Shown here one piece after another: positions 15,147 to 22,654 of a stretch of DNA of 37,617 nucleotides. The notes under the pieces are model-generated. The model was not told the DNA's origin. It ran no database searches and was given only the letters and a program-made list of their open reading frames with translations. Each line of letters begins with the position of its first letter. Within the stretch, counting starts at the first letter, position 1. A program made the translations under genes and the position numbers. Origin of the DNA: a virus; IMG/VR virus record IMGVR_UViG_3300028840_004841, positions 1 to 37,617 of that record, one strand, 5' to 3'.

Positions 15147-17387
15147 TTATGCTGCGAGTCCCAGTTGTTCCATCGGCGTGCCCTCGAAACCGTCGTCGGG
15201 CTCAAAGCCCGGATACTCGCTCGGCGCGACCTTCTTCTTCGCCGCCTCGTATTTGGAAATGGCGCGCACCCGGCACCGGCACCGGTACCCGTTGGGCGTC
15301 CACCAGGTGTCCCACACGGGATCGTCGCGATGCGCGATGAACCGGTGCATCGCCTTGTGCGACGGGCGCACCGACTCGTCGCCGGCAGTGAGGTACTGGT
15401 AGTACGGAAAATAGTCGGCGACGTCGGGATCGTGCATGACCTCCCAGTTGCCGGCGCTGTAGGCCGTGTGGAGGTTCGTCGTGAACACATTCTCGATGTG
15501 ATGCTTCGAGAGCCTCGATATCCCTTCGGAATCGAACACCGCGTTCACGCGCTTGCGGAACTCGCCGACCGTGATCCCCGATTCAAGCGCATCCTCGATG
15601 CCCGCCTTCGCGAGCGCGAGAATCCGCGCGTTCTCGATCTCCGCGATCCGGAACCCGTACCGCTCGAGCTTTTCGTCCAGCTCCGTGATCTCGGCAGCGG
15701 TAACCGGAATCAATTTCTTGAAGAACTCGATTGCCTTCTTGGCCGGCATCGGCCCCCAGGTGATTTCCGCAAAGGGGGCAGCCCCGATATTCCGGATTTG
15801 CCCAATCCTGAAATTCTCCAACTGCCCCCTTTGAGCGGACATCTTATTGATCTCCTCAACGACGTCCTCATGCTCGGCATAGAAATGCACCCAGGCCATG
15901 AGGTCGGCCACCAGGAGCGTGTCGCGCAGCAGCTCCGCGAGCGGCTTCGGGTCGAGTTCTATTTCTGCGATGAGGTTCAGCATGTCAGCGGTCACCTGGG
16001 CGTCGTCTTTTTTTTTTGCGACCGGCTTCATCGCCGCGTCGGTCAAGTTCTCGTAGATGTCGCCTGCGCGTTTCTGCGCGGCCGCATTCAGTTGCTCGGT
16101 GTCTTTCAGGTACCGGTCCTGCGCATCGGCGAAGTGCGCCTTCCGATCTGCCGAGAATGCCGGCGGCATCGCGGGACCGCTCGTTTTGATCTCGAGGAGC
16201 GTCTGCTCGTCGGTCGGTCGAGGAATGCCGTAGGTATCGTAGAAATAGTCCTCGGCGACCGGCACGGTCAGTTCCTTGAACAGAATCCGATCCCGCTTGG
16301 CGAGGCCCTCCAGGTCGCCGGGTTCCTCGAAATGGATTTTAAATTCCGGATAGTAGAGGACCCCGGTGTAATTGAAATCGACAAGCCACGTGATGAGCTG
16401 ATTGAGGACCGGCATGAGCGATTTGGCGTCGGCCTCGATGTAGTCCTGGCGGACGCCCTGGTGGACGCGCCCGAGCGCCTGCGTGCCGTGCTGACCCTCG
16501 GACGCCGTGAGCGTCTGCCCCAGGATCGCCTTCGAGATCTGCGCGTCCATGTAGTTCGCGAATGCCTGATATGTGTCCGTCGAGCTTTTGCGCTGCTGCT
16601 CGAGCATCTCGACGAGCATGTTCTCCGGGATGACAATGCCGGTCTCGGTCTGAATCTTTTCGATGATCCCGAGCAGCTTATCCTGGTCTTCCTTCGACGT
16701 GCCCGGCGGATATTTCCCGACGGTGGGCGGCGTGCCGAATTTCTCCGCGAACATCGCCCAGAACTTCACGCCGTTCTTTTTGAACCAATGGAACCAATAG
16801 CATTTCTTGAGCACCGGCTCGCCATAGGGATTCTCATATTTCGGCGCGAACGTGTGCACGAGGAATTTGAACGGCGGAACCTCGATGCCGTCGAGCATCG
16901 CGGCGCGCGTCTTCAGGCGCGGCCGGTTGTCGGTGTCGAACACGAACCGGCGCGGATCGCGACTCTTCAGCTCCTCGATCACGATCATCCCGTCGCGCAC
17001 GCCCCACATGATCTCGGAGAACGAGACGCCCTTCGGGATCGCATCGAGCGACTCCTTCAGATCGCGGTCGAAATACGGGATGTTCCAGATCACGCTCTGG
17101 ACGAATTCGCAGATCTCCTGATCACGCGGCTCGTCGGAGCCGGGCAGTATCTCCCAGGGCTTGGAAATCACGCCGAGCTTGCGCGTCTGCACGCACGAAA
17201 ACAGGTGTGGGTCCTTGTCCTCCATCTCGTCGTAGAGTTGGTGCGCTTTGCCCGCCGATTCCTTCTGCAGGATGTAGTCCGGATTCTGGAGCGTCTTCCC
17301 GAGCCACGTCCGGAAAATGTCGTTTTCGACCCCGGCGATCTCGTTGATCTCCGGTTTCGGGGTTTTCTCTGTCTGATTTTCAGCCAC
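15147..17387 (-). CDS. Portal protein (DUF935) fused to MuF head-morphogenesis domain
   Basis: A 746-aa protein combining two usually separate Mu proteins. Residues about 1-440 are a DUF935 portal (Mu gp29-like): FRTWLGKTLQNPDYIL, SCVQTRKLGVISKPWEI, KKNGVKFWAMFAEKFGTPP and SKAILGQTLTASEG. Residues about 440-620 are a helical link with a basic KPVAKKKDD. Residues about 630-735 are the MuF-like domain: ENVFTTNLHTAYSAGNWE, the strongly conserved DESVRPSHKAMH, and WWTPNGYRCRCRVRA. The portal is the DNA channel, and MuF acts in head maturation or is injected. The fusion removes the separate F gene; no stop or slip site lies between the parts. Confidence 0.9.
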   Translation of the reverse strand: MAENQTEKTPKPEINEIAGVENDIFRTWLGKTLQNPDYILQKESAGKAHQLYDEMEDKDPHLFSCVQTRKLGVISKPWEILPGSDEPRDQEICEFVQSVIWNIPYFDRDLKESLDAIPKGVSFSEIMWGVRDGMIVIEELKSRDPRRFVFDTDNRPRLKTRAAMLDGIEVPPFKFLVHTFAPKYENPYGEPVLKKCYWFHWFKKNGVKFWAMFAEKFGTPPTVGKYPPGTSKEDQDKLLGIIEKIQTETGIVIPENMLVEMLEQQRKSSTDTYQAFANYMDAQISKAILGQTLTASEGQHGTQALGRVHQGVRQDYIEADAKSLMPVLNQLITWLVDFNYTGVLYYPEFKIHFEEPGDLEGLAKRDRILFKELTVPVAEDYFYDTYGIPRPTDEQTLLEIKTSGPAMPPAFSADRKAHFADAQDRYLKDTEQLNAAAQKRAGDIYENLTDAAMKPVAKKKDDAQVTADMLNLIAEIELDPKPLAELLRDTLLVADLMAWVHFYAEHEDVVEEINKMSAQRGQLENFRIGQIRNIGAAPFAEITWGPMPAKKAIEFFKKLIPVTAAEITELDEKLERYGFRIAEIENARILALAKAGIEDALESGITVGEFRKRVNAVFDSEGISRLSKHHIENVFTTNLHTAYSAGNWEVMHDPDVADYFPYYQYLTAGDESVRPSHKAMHRFIAHRDDPVWDTWWTPNGYRCRCRVRAISKYEAAKKKVAPSEYPGFEPDDGFEGTPMEQLGLAA

Positions 17388-17486
17388 GCCTAGCCTCCCA
17401 AGTCCCCGCCAAACGCGCGAGGTTGGTTTATTTTTTGTTTTGAACGAAATCCCCTGTCACTTGTACGCCCGTGCATTGTCAACGCC

Positions 17487-19037
17487 TTAGAATCGATTTC
17501 CGATCTTCACCGTTTCCCGCTGGATTCCCGTGCTCTGCCCCTCGATCGACACGACAACCGTCTCGGCCCATTTGATGGCCGCGCAGATGCCTCCGTCGGG
17601 ATAGTGGTCTTTGTCCTTAACGATCTTCCCGTCCTTTTTCCGCCAATTCTTGTACTGCGAAATGAGTTCCTCGAATCGCTTCGGGATTCTCAGCCGATGC
17701 TTCTCCGTTACGTTCTTAAGCCACCCCGCTCCGAGGTCCTTGAATTTCTGAAACGGCACGGGAGTCACCGTGAAACCGTAATCGTTCGCCAGATTCAGGT
17801 TTTGATATGGGTGCGAGCCATCGGCGTTGATCTCCCACACGCCGTATTCATCGCGATGCTGCACGCATCGCTGATAGATAACCGAGTCGGGCGCAAGATG
17901 ATAGTCGTCGGCCTCGATGATGGCGAATGTGTGATCCTCCTGTTCCTGGAAGAGCGTGACGGTAGCCATTCCCATCAGCCCCCAGTCGATTGCGATGACG
18001 GCGGGCATGCCGGGCATGAACTGCGTGTCGGGAACAATGCATGCATCGATGTCTTCGGGCTTGAGCACGAGGCCCGAGGCGCTTGGGCGTCTGCCGAGCA
18101 TCTCAACTTCGAAGTCGTCCCAACTTTTCTCGCGGAAGAACTGCTTGATTGTCTTGATCTTCATCCAGCCCTTGCCAGCGGATGACGTCCTGGCCTTGCC
18201 GACACAGCCCGGCTCGAATCCGGGATTCTTTTTGATGAACTCCGCCCACTCCGGATGCAGCTCGCCGGCGAACTCGACGAAGCACTCCTCGCAGCGGTCG
18301 GTGCACGGCTCGGCGATGTCGAAACAGTCCCAACGGTAAACCGTGTAGTTCCAGTCGGAGGCGTTATCCATCAGCGTGGCGAACGTGCCGACCACCTTGT
18401 GGAACGTGGACGCGCGAATGATCACCGCCGGGTCCGCCGTGTTCACCATGTACAACGAGCCCTCGATGACAGTATCCTTCGCCTCGCATTCCTCGTCGAT
18501 CATCAGGCAGCCACCGTGCTGCTCGAAGCCCATCTCGCTGTGGGGATCCCCCGCATGAGGCCCGCGCGTGGCCGTGCTGCTGCAGGCGAGGCATTTCAAC
18601 CAGTTACCCTTCTTCGATTCGGCCACGGTTGTGAGGACGTCTTCGGAGAAGCTCTCGATAGTCGGATTGTCGGTGAGGATCTCCGAGGTGTAGGTGTAGT
18701 CGTTTTTTGATTGCTCGGCCGAGCCGCCGAGCATGATGACATCGAACAGTTTGAAGACGTAGAGCGCCGACGCGAGAGAGGAGAGCAGCTGCGACTTCCC
18801 GCCCCCGCGACATGCCACCAGGACGGCGCGATCAACCCGCTCATAAAAGATGTCGAGAATAACGCGGCGCAGTTTCGGCGGGAATGTTTTCCCGAATTGC
18901 TCGAGGAACTCGACGGGCTTGTCCCGGTATTCCTCGATCAGGTCGTCCAGATCACCCGCCAGAAGCTGATCGCGGATGCCCTCAAGCTGCGCGCTCGATT
19001 TTCTCGAGGATCGCCTTTTTGTTTTTCTCGATGGCAT
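17487..19037 (-). CDS. Terminase large subunit
   Basis: A 516-aa DNA-packaging motor. The ATPase part has a Walker A variant ACRGGGKS (75-82) and a Walker B CLMIDEE (177-183). The nuclease part begins with AIDWG, the first catalytic Asp at 351, and continues to the YPDGGICAAIKWAE segment near the C terminus. Between them, C238, C245, C249, C252 and C278 form a Cys cluster that may bind zinc. Length is normal. It starts inside the TerS gene, overlapping it by 56 bases. The 99-bp gap to the portal gene holds a T-rich stretch and nothing coding. Confidence 0.93.
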   Translation of the reverse strand: MPSRKTKRRSSRKSSAQLEGIRDQLLAGDLDDLIEEYRDKPVEFLEQFGKTFPPKLRRVILDIFYERVDRAVLVACRGGGKSQLLSSLASALYVFKLFDVIMLGGSAEQSKNDYTYTSEILTDNPTIESFSEDVLTTVAESKKGNWLKCLACSSTATRGPHAGDPHSEMGFEQHGGCLMIDEECEAKDTVIEGSLYMVNTADPAVIIRASTFHKVVGTFATLMDNASDWNYTVYRWDCFDIAEPCTDRCEECFVEFAGELHPEWAEFIKKNPGFEPGCVGKARTSSAGKGWMKIKTIKQFFREKSWDDFEVEMLGRRPSASGLVLKPEDIDACIVPDTQFMPGMPAVIAIDWGLMGMATVTLFQEQEDHTFAIIEADDYHLAPDSVIYQRCVQHRDEYGVWEINADGSHPYQNLNLANDYGFTVTPVPFQKFKDLGAGWLKNVTEKHRLRIPKRFEELISQYKNWRKKDGKIVKDKDHYPDGGICAAIKWAETVVVSIEGQSTGIQRETVKIGNRF

Positions 19038-19479
19038 TCTTTACTTCCGGTATCTCCATCAGCAGCTGGAACACTTGATTGTTGTCCAGGTCCACGGCGT
19101 CGCTCGGCGCGCCGTCGTCCGCGTGCAGGAGCTGCAGGAGCGTGCGCGTGACCTTGTCGTATGCGTAGATTTTCTGCGGATCGGCAGTCGCCTCATGGGC
19201 GATCATGTCGTTGTACAAATCTTTGCGGAGCTTGATCATCTCCATGAGCATCTCATTCGTCGTCTGCTCGGCCGTCTCCTCGTAGGCTTTTACCCGCTCG
19301 CGGTAGCGCCTGCGCGCATCCTCGAAACCGTGCCGATCGATCCAGCCGCTGTCGCCGTACAAATTTTTTCTGGACCACGTCGGCCAGTCCTTGCGCATCT
19401 CCTGCTCGATGCGGTCATGCGGCACGCCGCGCACGTACAGGTTCTGGCATTTCTGCACCGCTTCCTGCGGATACCCCAC
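18982..19479 (-). CDS. Terminase small subunit (DUF1804-like)
   Basis: A 165-aa protein directly before and overlapping TerL. The N terminus (QEAVQKCQNLYVRGVPHDRIE, then WPTWSRKNLYGD) fits a helix-turn-helix that would recognise phage DNA. The middle is a long helical region (EQTTNEMLMEMIKLRKDLY) and the C terminus is Lys-rich, as in Mu gp26/27-type small terminases. It binds the packaging start site and hands DNA to TerL. I infer the role mainly from position and architecture. Start context includes GGGGGAATCTGAGC. Confidence 0.75.
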   Translation of the reverse strand: MGYPQEAVQKCQNLYVRGVPHDRIEQEMRKDWPTWSRKNLYGDSGWIDRHGFEDARRRYRERVKAYEETAEQTTNEMLMEMIKLRKDLYNDMIAHEATADPQKIYAYDKVTRTLLQLLHADDGAPSDAVDLDNNQVFQLLMEIPEVKNAIEKNKKAILEKIERAA

Positions 19480-19494
19480 GCTCAGATTCCCCCG

Positions 19495-19581
19495 TTATCC
19501 ATACAACGCGTACACAATCAAACCCATAACAACGAATGTGATCCCGACGGAGATCACGAATATTTTGGTGAACCGATCCAT
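19495..19581 (-). CDS. 28-residue single-span membrane protein
   Basis: A tiny frame not covered by usual length cut-offs: MDRFTKIFVISVGITFVVMG followed by LIVYALYG. It is one hydrophobic helix with a basic N terminus, so the N terminus probably faces the cytoplasm. It starts 14 bases after the stop of the 40-aa gene, with GAAGG just upstream, and ends 15 bases before TerS. The position between holin-like gene and terminase suggests a lysis accessory. A GAAGGCGATG start context is close to ideal but spacing is short. Confidence 0.55.
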   Translation of the reverse strand: MDRFTKIFVISVGITFVVMGLIVYALYG

Positions 19582-19595
19582 CGCCTTCGGCCCGG

Positions 19596-19718
19596 TCAGA
19601 TCCTGCTCGCAAGCTCCCGTCGCTCGCGTGTCATCGCATCGTTCATGTCTTCGACGCTGCGATAGTAATGGTAGTTAAAGACCAGGCGGTGCCACAGGCG
19701 TTTGATTGCGTCCATCAT
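19596..19718 (-). CDS. 40-residue basic protein in the lysis region
   Basis: A short frame beginning MMDAIKRLWHRLVFNYHYYR and ending ELASRI. It is basic and aromatic with an amphipathic N-terminal helix, with no clear membrane span. Two adjacent ATGs follow a GGGGGAAAAAT box. It overlaps the last 44 bases of the holin-like gene in another frame and is followed closely by the 28-residue membrane protein. I do not recognise it. Overlap with a neighbouring lysis gene recalls embedded spanin or regulator genes, but no lipobox is present. Confidence 0.5.
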   Translation of the reverse strand: MMDAIKRLWHRLVFNYHYYRSVEDMNDAMTRERRELASRI

Positions 19719-19899
19719 ATTTTTCCCCCGTCACATGTCCTCGCAGAATTTTCATGAGAAGCTGCTCTTTGGCGCTCACGCTTTCCTCGAGCTTCCGAAA
19801 CAGTCTCACGATGGTGAGTCCCATCACGACGTTCGCGATGAGGCTGAGCAGCAGCGCCACGTTCGGCGACTGCGCAAGGTTTTGCAGTTGCTCGATCAT
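19675..19899 (-). CDS. Small membrane protein, holin-like candidate
   Basis: A 74-aa protein with one clear membrane helix (about residues 13-33, VALLLSLIANVVMGLTIVRLF). A charged cytoplasmic helix follows (RKLEESVSAKEQLLMKILRG), then a hydrophilic tail. Size, single span and location (just below endolysin and lipoprotein genes, above terminase) make it a holin or related lysis protein, but one-span holins are hard to tell from other small membrane proteins. The start is six bases after the upstream stop. Its end overlaps the 40-aa gene. Confidence 0.6.
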   Translation of the reverse strand: MIEQLQNLAQSPNVALLLSLIANVVMGLTIVRLFRKLEESVSAKEQLLMKILRGHVTGEKYDGRNQTPVAPPGL

Positions 19900-19905
19900 C
19901 GGCGC

Positions 19906-20211
19906 TCAATCTCTCGTCAGGGTGATGTTCGCCGCGTTGCGAAATGCCCGCAAGAGCCCGAGCGTGCGCTTCGCCATCCGCAGGAGCACCTGGTCTTTCA
20001 GGATCTCCGGATCGCTGTTGATGAGCGCGAACACCTCGAGCAGCTCCGCCTCGAAGTCCACGCCGAGCTGGCTTGCCCCTGCCCCGTTGAATGCGCCCTT
20101 CTCGATGAGACCCTCAGCCAACGATTTCAGTGACTCCTCATCGTCGGCCAGGAGGATCCCCCTGATCGCATCCAGCTTCGTTGCCTTGAGCCCCGTCGTT
20201 TTCCCTGCCAC
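19906..20211 (-). CDS. Hypothetical helical protein
   Basis: A 101-aa soluble, mostly helical protein beginning MAGKTTGLKATKLDAIRGIL, with acidic DDEESLKSLAEGLIEKG and hydrophobic DFEAELLEVFALINSD in the middle. No family recognised. It stands between the lipoprotein and the holin-like gene in the late transcript. The start has a GGAGGCGACAGTG region nearby. The upstream gap (20212-20388) contains a perfect 9-bp hairpin (20284-20304) and a fragment of a CTCTGCGGTGAAACGG-type repeat, no gene. Confidence 0.6.
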   Translation of the reverse strand: MAGKTTGLKATKLDAIRGILLADDEESLKSLAEGLIEKGAFNGAGASQLGVDFEAELLEVFALINSDPEILKDQVLLRMAKRTLGLLRAFRNAANITLTRD

Positions 20212-20388
20212 TGTCGCCTCCTCAGTTCACCAGGATTATCAAAAAGCTATTTGCCACAGAGATCACCGAGACCCCGGAGATGGAGAAAGAGAGAATCTCT
20301 TTCTGTCCTCTGCGGTGAAACGGTTTTCCCCTGAATCTTCGGTTTTTCTTCTTTTCTCTGCTTCCTCCTGTTCCGAATTCTTTTTCTT

Positions 20389-20763
20389 CTATTCCGCCAA
20401 ATATTTTTCCGCGTCTATCTCGATGGTGGTAATGTTGCCGGTGTGCACGGCGGCTCCGTTTTCTGCGGAGACGGTGACATCGTGCTCGTTGACGAACCGC
20501 GCTCCCTCGGTATCATTGAGCGGCGTCGCCAGGACGACTGTATCGGTCCGCCAATATCCGACTCGCGGCGTGGGCAGGTTGCCCTGCGCCGGCTGATCGA
20601 ATCCGATGCCGATATTCCATGAGTGGTTCTGGAGCACATACGTTTTCAGCGCATACGTGCCCTCGGCCTCCACGAGCTGCGCCATGCCGGCACAGCTGAT
20701 CAGCGGAGACAAGATCAGCATCAGGAGCGCAATGCAGAGAATCGTTCGATGTGTTTTTCCCAT
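20389..20763 (-). CDS. Lipoprotein, lysis-region
   Basis: A 124-aa protein. Start chosen at ATG 20763 (MGKTHRTILCIALLMLILS), which has GGAGG seven bases upstream; the open frame continues upstream through the end of the endolysin region in another frame but is not needed. A signal peptide is followed by the lipobox LISC at about residues 22-25, so the mature protein is a lipoprotein. The remainder is strand-rich and ends IDAEKYLAE. Next to the endolysin it could be an outer-membrane spanin-like component, though it lacks the Pro-rich shortness of typical o-spanins. Other lipoprotein roles, such as superinfection exclusion, are possible. Confidence 0.7.
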   Translation of the reverse strand: MGKTHRTILCIALLMLILSPLISCAGMAQLVEAEGTYALKTYVLQNHSWNIGIGFDQPAQGNLPTPRVGYWRTDTVVLATPLNDTEGARFVNEHDVTVSAENGAAVHTGNITTIEIDAEKYLAE

Positions 20764-20773
20764 TGTCCGCCTC

Positions 20774-21223
20774 CTACAGTTTGAAAAACTTGTGCCGGCC
20801 GATTTGACAGGTCTGTTTTCGCGGGTCCGCCCACGACGGGGGATCGATGGAGTCTGCGAAATAATGATTCGCGCCGCCGGTGCTGTCGCGCGCGCCTCCA
20901 CACATCACATTTTCCGCGATCGCCAGCGCCTTCCCGAATGCGGCCGGCTCGGCATAGATTCGGCGAAAGAGCACGCTCGCCGGGAGATCGTTGAAGCAGG
21001 AAAATTGCATGGGCTGCAGGATCACCTCCTGAAGGGATTCACCGTATCGGTGAGGTTCTTCCACGCGGTTCATCGGCACGTGGGCGACCGCATACTGACC
21101 ATCCTCTGGCTCGCCGCGTGCCTCGAGGAAGACCGTCAGCGCTAGCAGAAACAGATCGGCCTTCATGAGCACCAACATTATGAGGTCGCGCTCAGCCGCT
21201 TGTGCTCGTTCATCATTCCTCAT
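20774..21223 (-). CDS. SleB/Hydrolase_2-type cell wall hydrolase (endolysin)
   Basis: A 149-aa protein with the cell-wall hydrolase (SleB) pattern: LALTVFLEARGEPEDGQYAV with the probable catalytic Glu, NRVEEPHRYGESL, a QPMQFSCFND segment, and the C-terminal GGANHYFADSIDPPSWAD then GRHKFFKL. These enzymes cut glycan strands as lytic transglycosylases. The catalytic part begins near residue 28. The first 15 residues come from an ATGAGGAATG-type repeat, so the true start could be ATG 21178 or 21166, whose hydrophobic start (LMKADLFLLALTVFLEA) could act as a signal. It opens the late region, just after the palindromic control region. Confidence 0.85.
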   Translation of the reverse strand: MRNDERAQAAERDLIMLVLMKADLFLLALTVFLEARGEPEDGQYAVAHVPMNRVEEPHRYGESLQEVILQPMQFSCFNDLPASVLFRRIYAEPAAFGKALAIAENVMCGGARDSTGGANHYFADSIDPPSWADPRKQTCQIGRHKFFKL

Positions 21224-21241
21224 TCCTCATTCCTCATCTTC

Positions 21242-21265
21242 GTAGGGGCGCAGCATGCTGCGCCC
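21242..21265. repeat. GTAGGGGCGCAGCATGCTGCGCCC palindromic-type repeat
   Basis: The unit begins GTAGGGGCGCAGC and ends GCTGCGCCC, with a central GCATGC. An exact second copy lies at 26552-26575 and a diverged one at 33785-33807. Part of the repeat set found in gaps across the prophage. Confidence 0.75.
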
Positions 21266-21281
21266 ATTGCCGCAAGGGAGT

Positions 21282-21315
21282 GCGCCGGGCCTGAGGCGCG
21301 GGACAGGCCCGGCGC
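21282..21315. terminator. Long G+C hairpin upstream of the lysis genes
   Basis: GCGCCGGGCCTG and CAGGCCCGGCGC form a perfect 12-bp stem around a 10-base loop. Leftward transcripts from the early region would meet it just before the endolysin. No U-run follows, so it would be a pause or a Rho-assisted stop rather than an intrinsic terminator. It may equally be a dispersed repeat. Confidence 0.4.
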
Positions 21316-21345
21316 GGTCATCGGGATTGGAGAGAAGTAGGTTCT

Positions 21346-21367
21346 GCATGGCTCCAGTGAGCCATGC
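21346..21367. repeat. 9-bp hairpin in the early/late boundary
   Basis: GCATGGCTC and GAGCCATGC flank a CAGT loop, a perfect short inverted repeat. It lies between the 12-bp stem at 21282 and the phased AT-rich repeats at 21402. Its role is unknown; a protein-binding site or an RNA hairpin are both possible. Confidence 0.45.
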
Positions 21368-21401
21368 CTGGTCTTGGAATTGCAAGCTCCAGGCTTTACG
21401 G

Positions 21402-21431
21402 CTATTTACAACTACTTACGACTATTAACAG
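21402..21431. promoter_or_regulatory. Three phased 10-bp repeats, candidate activator site for late genes
   Basis: CTATTTACAA, CTACTTACGA and CTATTAACAG stand directly head to tail, one helical turn apart, in an AT-rich island within high-GC DNA. They lie between the HTH gene (stop at 21484) and the endolysin, where Mu has its middle/late control point. I infer an activator or operator site. No clear -35/-10 pair was seen next to it, which would suit an activator-dependent promoter. Confidence 0.4.
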
Positions 21432-21483
21432 AATTTTTGGGGAAATTTCGGTCAGAGCGGCACGCCAGGCGTAGGGGCGCGCC

Positions 21484-21726
21484 TCATTTTGGTGGGTTCG
21501 ATTTGAGATACTCGAGTAGAGAAAGGCGCGTAACACGCGGGGAACTGCCCACGCGGCGAATCTCAAACTGGCCGGAGCCGATCATGGCGTAGAGCGTTGG
21601 TTTCGAGCAACCGAGGATCCCGCACACTTCCTCGAGTGTGAACAGGGCCTTGTCTCCGTAGCGCTCGGAGAGGTATTCATCCCATGTCTGTAGCGGCTCG
21701 CTCCTGGCAGCTCCGCGTTTCGCCAT
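21484..21726 (-). CDS. Excisionase/MerR-type helix-turn-helix protein
   Basis: An 80-aa DNA-binding protein. Start chosen at ATG 21726 (MAKRGAARSE), with GGGAGGAG three bases upstream; the open frame runs further up, but only through a dispersed palindrome. Residues about 27-70 are the HTH_17 type: LFTLEEVCGILGCSKPTLYA, then IGSGQFEIRRVGSSPRVTR, ending in LLEYLKS. This family includes excisionases and small regulators that bind repeated sites. It is the last gene before the control region and endolysin, so it is a candidate late activator replacing Mor/C of Mu, to which it is not visibly related. Confidence 0.75.
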   Translation of the reverse strand: MAKRGAARSEPLQTWDEYLSERYGDKALFTLEEVCGILGCSKPTLYAMIGSGQFEIRRVGSSPRVTRLSLLEYLKSNPPK

Positions 21727-21744
21727 TCGCTCCTCCCTATTAAT

Positions 21745-21793
21745 GGGGTCAGCGCGTTCAAACATTGTCGTTTATGTTTGAAGGCCTGACCCC
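21745..21793. repeat. REP-like palindrome GGGGTCAG...CTGACCCC, copy 1
   Basis: Arms beginning GGGGTCAG and ending CTGACCCC, with an inner pair GTTCAAACAT and ATGTTTGAA around a short loop. Copies with unrelated inner sequence but the same outer arms lie at 24249 and 34831. This is the form of REP units mobilised by REP-associated tyrosine transposases; none is encoded in the window. Confidence 0.8.
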
Positions 21794-21799
21794 CAAGCC

Positions 21800-21934
21800 C
21801 TATTTTTCCTTCAGTCGCTCCAGTTCGTCCTCGATGCTGTCAATGTTGCGTTGCGCTTCCGCCATAAGCTCCCTCAGCCTCTTCATGATTTCAGGATCGT
21901 ATAAATCCTCTCTGAATTGTTCCATCCCCGGCAT
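21800..21934 (-). CDS. 44-residue coiled-coil protein
   Basis: A short frame: MPGMEQFREDLYDPEIMKRL, then further helix with IDSIEDELERLKEK at the C terminus. It is charged and predicted to be one long coiled-coil helix. It begins two bases after the stop of the nucleotidyltransferase gene, with AGAGGTG upstream, so coupling is likely. It may be a small partner of the nucleotidyltransferase, by position alone. No family recognised. Confidence 0.6.
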   Translation of the reverse strand: MPGMEQFREDLYDPEIMKRLRELMAEAQRNIDSIEDELERLKEK

Positions 21935-21936
21935 GT

Positions 21937-22452
21937 CTACACCTCTCTTTCCCACGGCTCCCTATACGGCAGCCTCAGCGCCTCAAAGATGTTCCGCTCC
22001 GCTGAGCAAAAAAGCGGCTCGCCATTATTGTCCTCCAATCCCCTCCCGTCCGCATGCAATTTCATCCCATAGTCCCAGGCTCGATGACACATCATGATGT
22101 TGTGCTCCTTCGAGCCCGTCCGTATCAGCACAATCGTCGGCCACGTCCACACCGTCGCGATGTACAGGTCCACGGGAATTCCCTTCCACCGGAACTTCAG
22201 CGTCTTCTCGCCGCCTTTCGGGCTGATCCGATGCCGCTCGAAAAACGGCTGCAGCGACACGCCCTCGCCCGGGATGATCACGATATCGATATCATGAACA
22301 TCCGGCCTCTGCCGCCGAATACTGCCCCCGATGCTCACCCGCTCGCAATACTCCTCCAGCTCATCCGCGAGCGCCTCCGCCGCCGCCCGCGCCTCCTCCA
22401 GCGGCCACCGCTTCGGCGCCTCCACCTCAAACAGCTCCATCCCCTCAGCCAT
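21937..22452 (-). CDS. DNA polymerase beta/X-like nucleotidyltransferase domain protein
   Basis: A 171-aa protein starting MAEGMELFEVEAPKRWPLEE. It shows the palm of the polymerase X group: a helix RAAAEALADELEEYCERV, then the nucleotidyltransferase motif SIGGSIRRQRPDVHDIDIVI with the two metal-binding Asp residues. A further strand with the third acidic residue is in KGIPVDLYIAT, followed by the thumb-like region (LIRTGSKEHNIMM to IFEALRLPYREPWERE). PolX enzymes fill DNA gaps; here the 8-kDa and HhH parts are missing, as in phage-encoded compact versions. It could act in gap repair after transposition, which leaves 5-base gaps, but this is inference. The start overlaps the stop of the 69-aa gene. 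Confidence 0.85.
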   Translation of the reverse strand: MAEGMELFEVEAPKRWPLEEARAAAEALADELEEYCERVSIGGSIRRQRPDVHDIDIVIIPGEGVSLQPFFERHRISPKGGEKTLKFRWKGIPVDLYIATVWTWPTIVLIRTGSKEHNIMMCHRAWDYGMKLHADGRGLEDNNGEPLFCSAERNIFEALRLPYREPWEREV

Positions 22453-22654
22453 TCCCGAGTTCCTCCCCAACCTCAATTGCGAAGCATGTCGCCTGATCGA
22501 ATGGACCTGTGATAGGTCCCCAGAATGCGTCTACGGACACAAAGACCTGATTGTATGTATCCCCTTTGCGCCCTCTGGTTTTTTCCGCCACTAGTAACAC
22601 AGGATAGTTATCCGGGATGCCCGTCATTTTGAGTTTCAACTCTCCAACCGTCAT
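22445..22654 (-). CDS. Small hypothetical protein
   Basis: A 69-aa protein beginning MTVGELKLKMTGIPDNYPVL, a layout seen in many small phage and bacterial proteins where an 'L...L..lPDd.pV' helix-strand unit is followed by a central DAFWGPI-type segment. Function unknown. Its ATG overlaps the stop of the 138-aa gene (ATGA), and its own stop overlaps the next ATG, so it is translated as part of a tightly coupled chain. Confidence 0.7.
   Translation of the reverse strand: MTVGELKLKMTGIPDNYPVLLVAEKTRGRKGDTYNQVFVSVDAFWGPITGPFDQATCFAIEVGEELGNG

Noticed and set aside
14544-17393. A 949-aa plus-strand open frame opposite the portal gene
   Set aside because: It lies antisense to the well-supported portal-MuF and protease genes, is Arg/Leu-rich as mirror frames in high-GC DNA are, has no ribosome-binding site, and passes through a repeat cluster.
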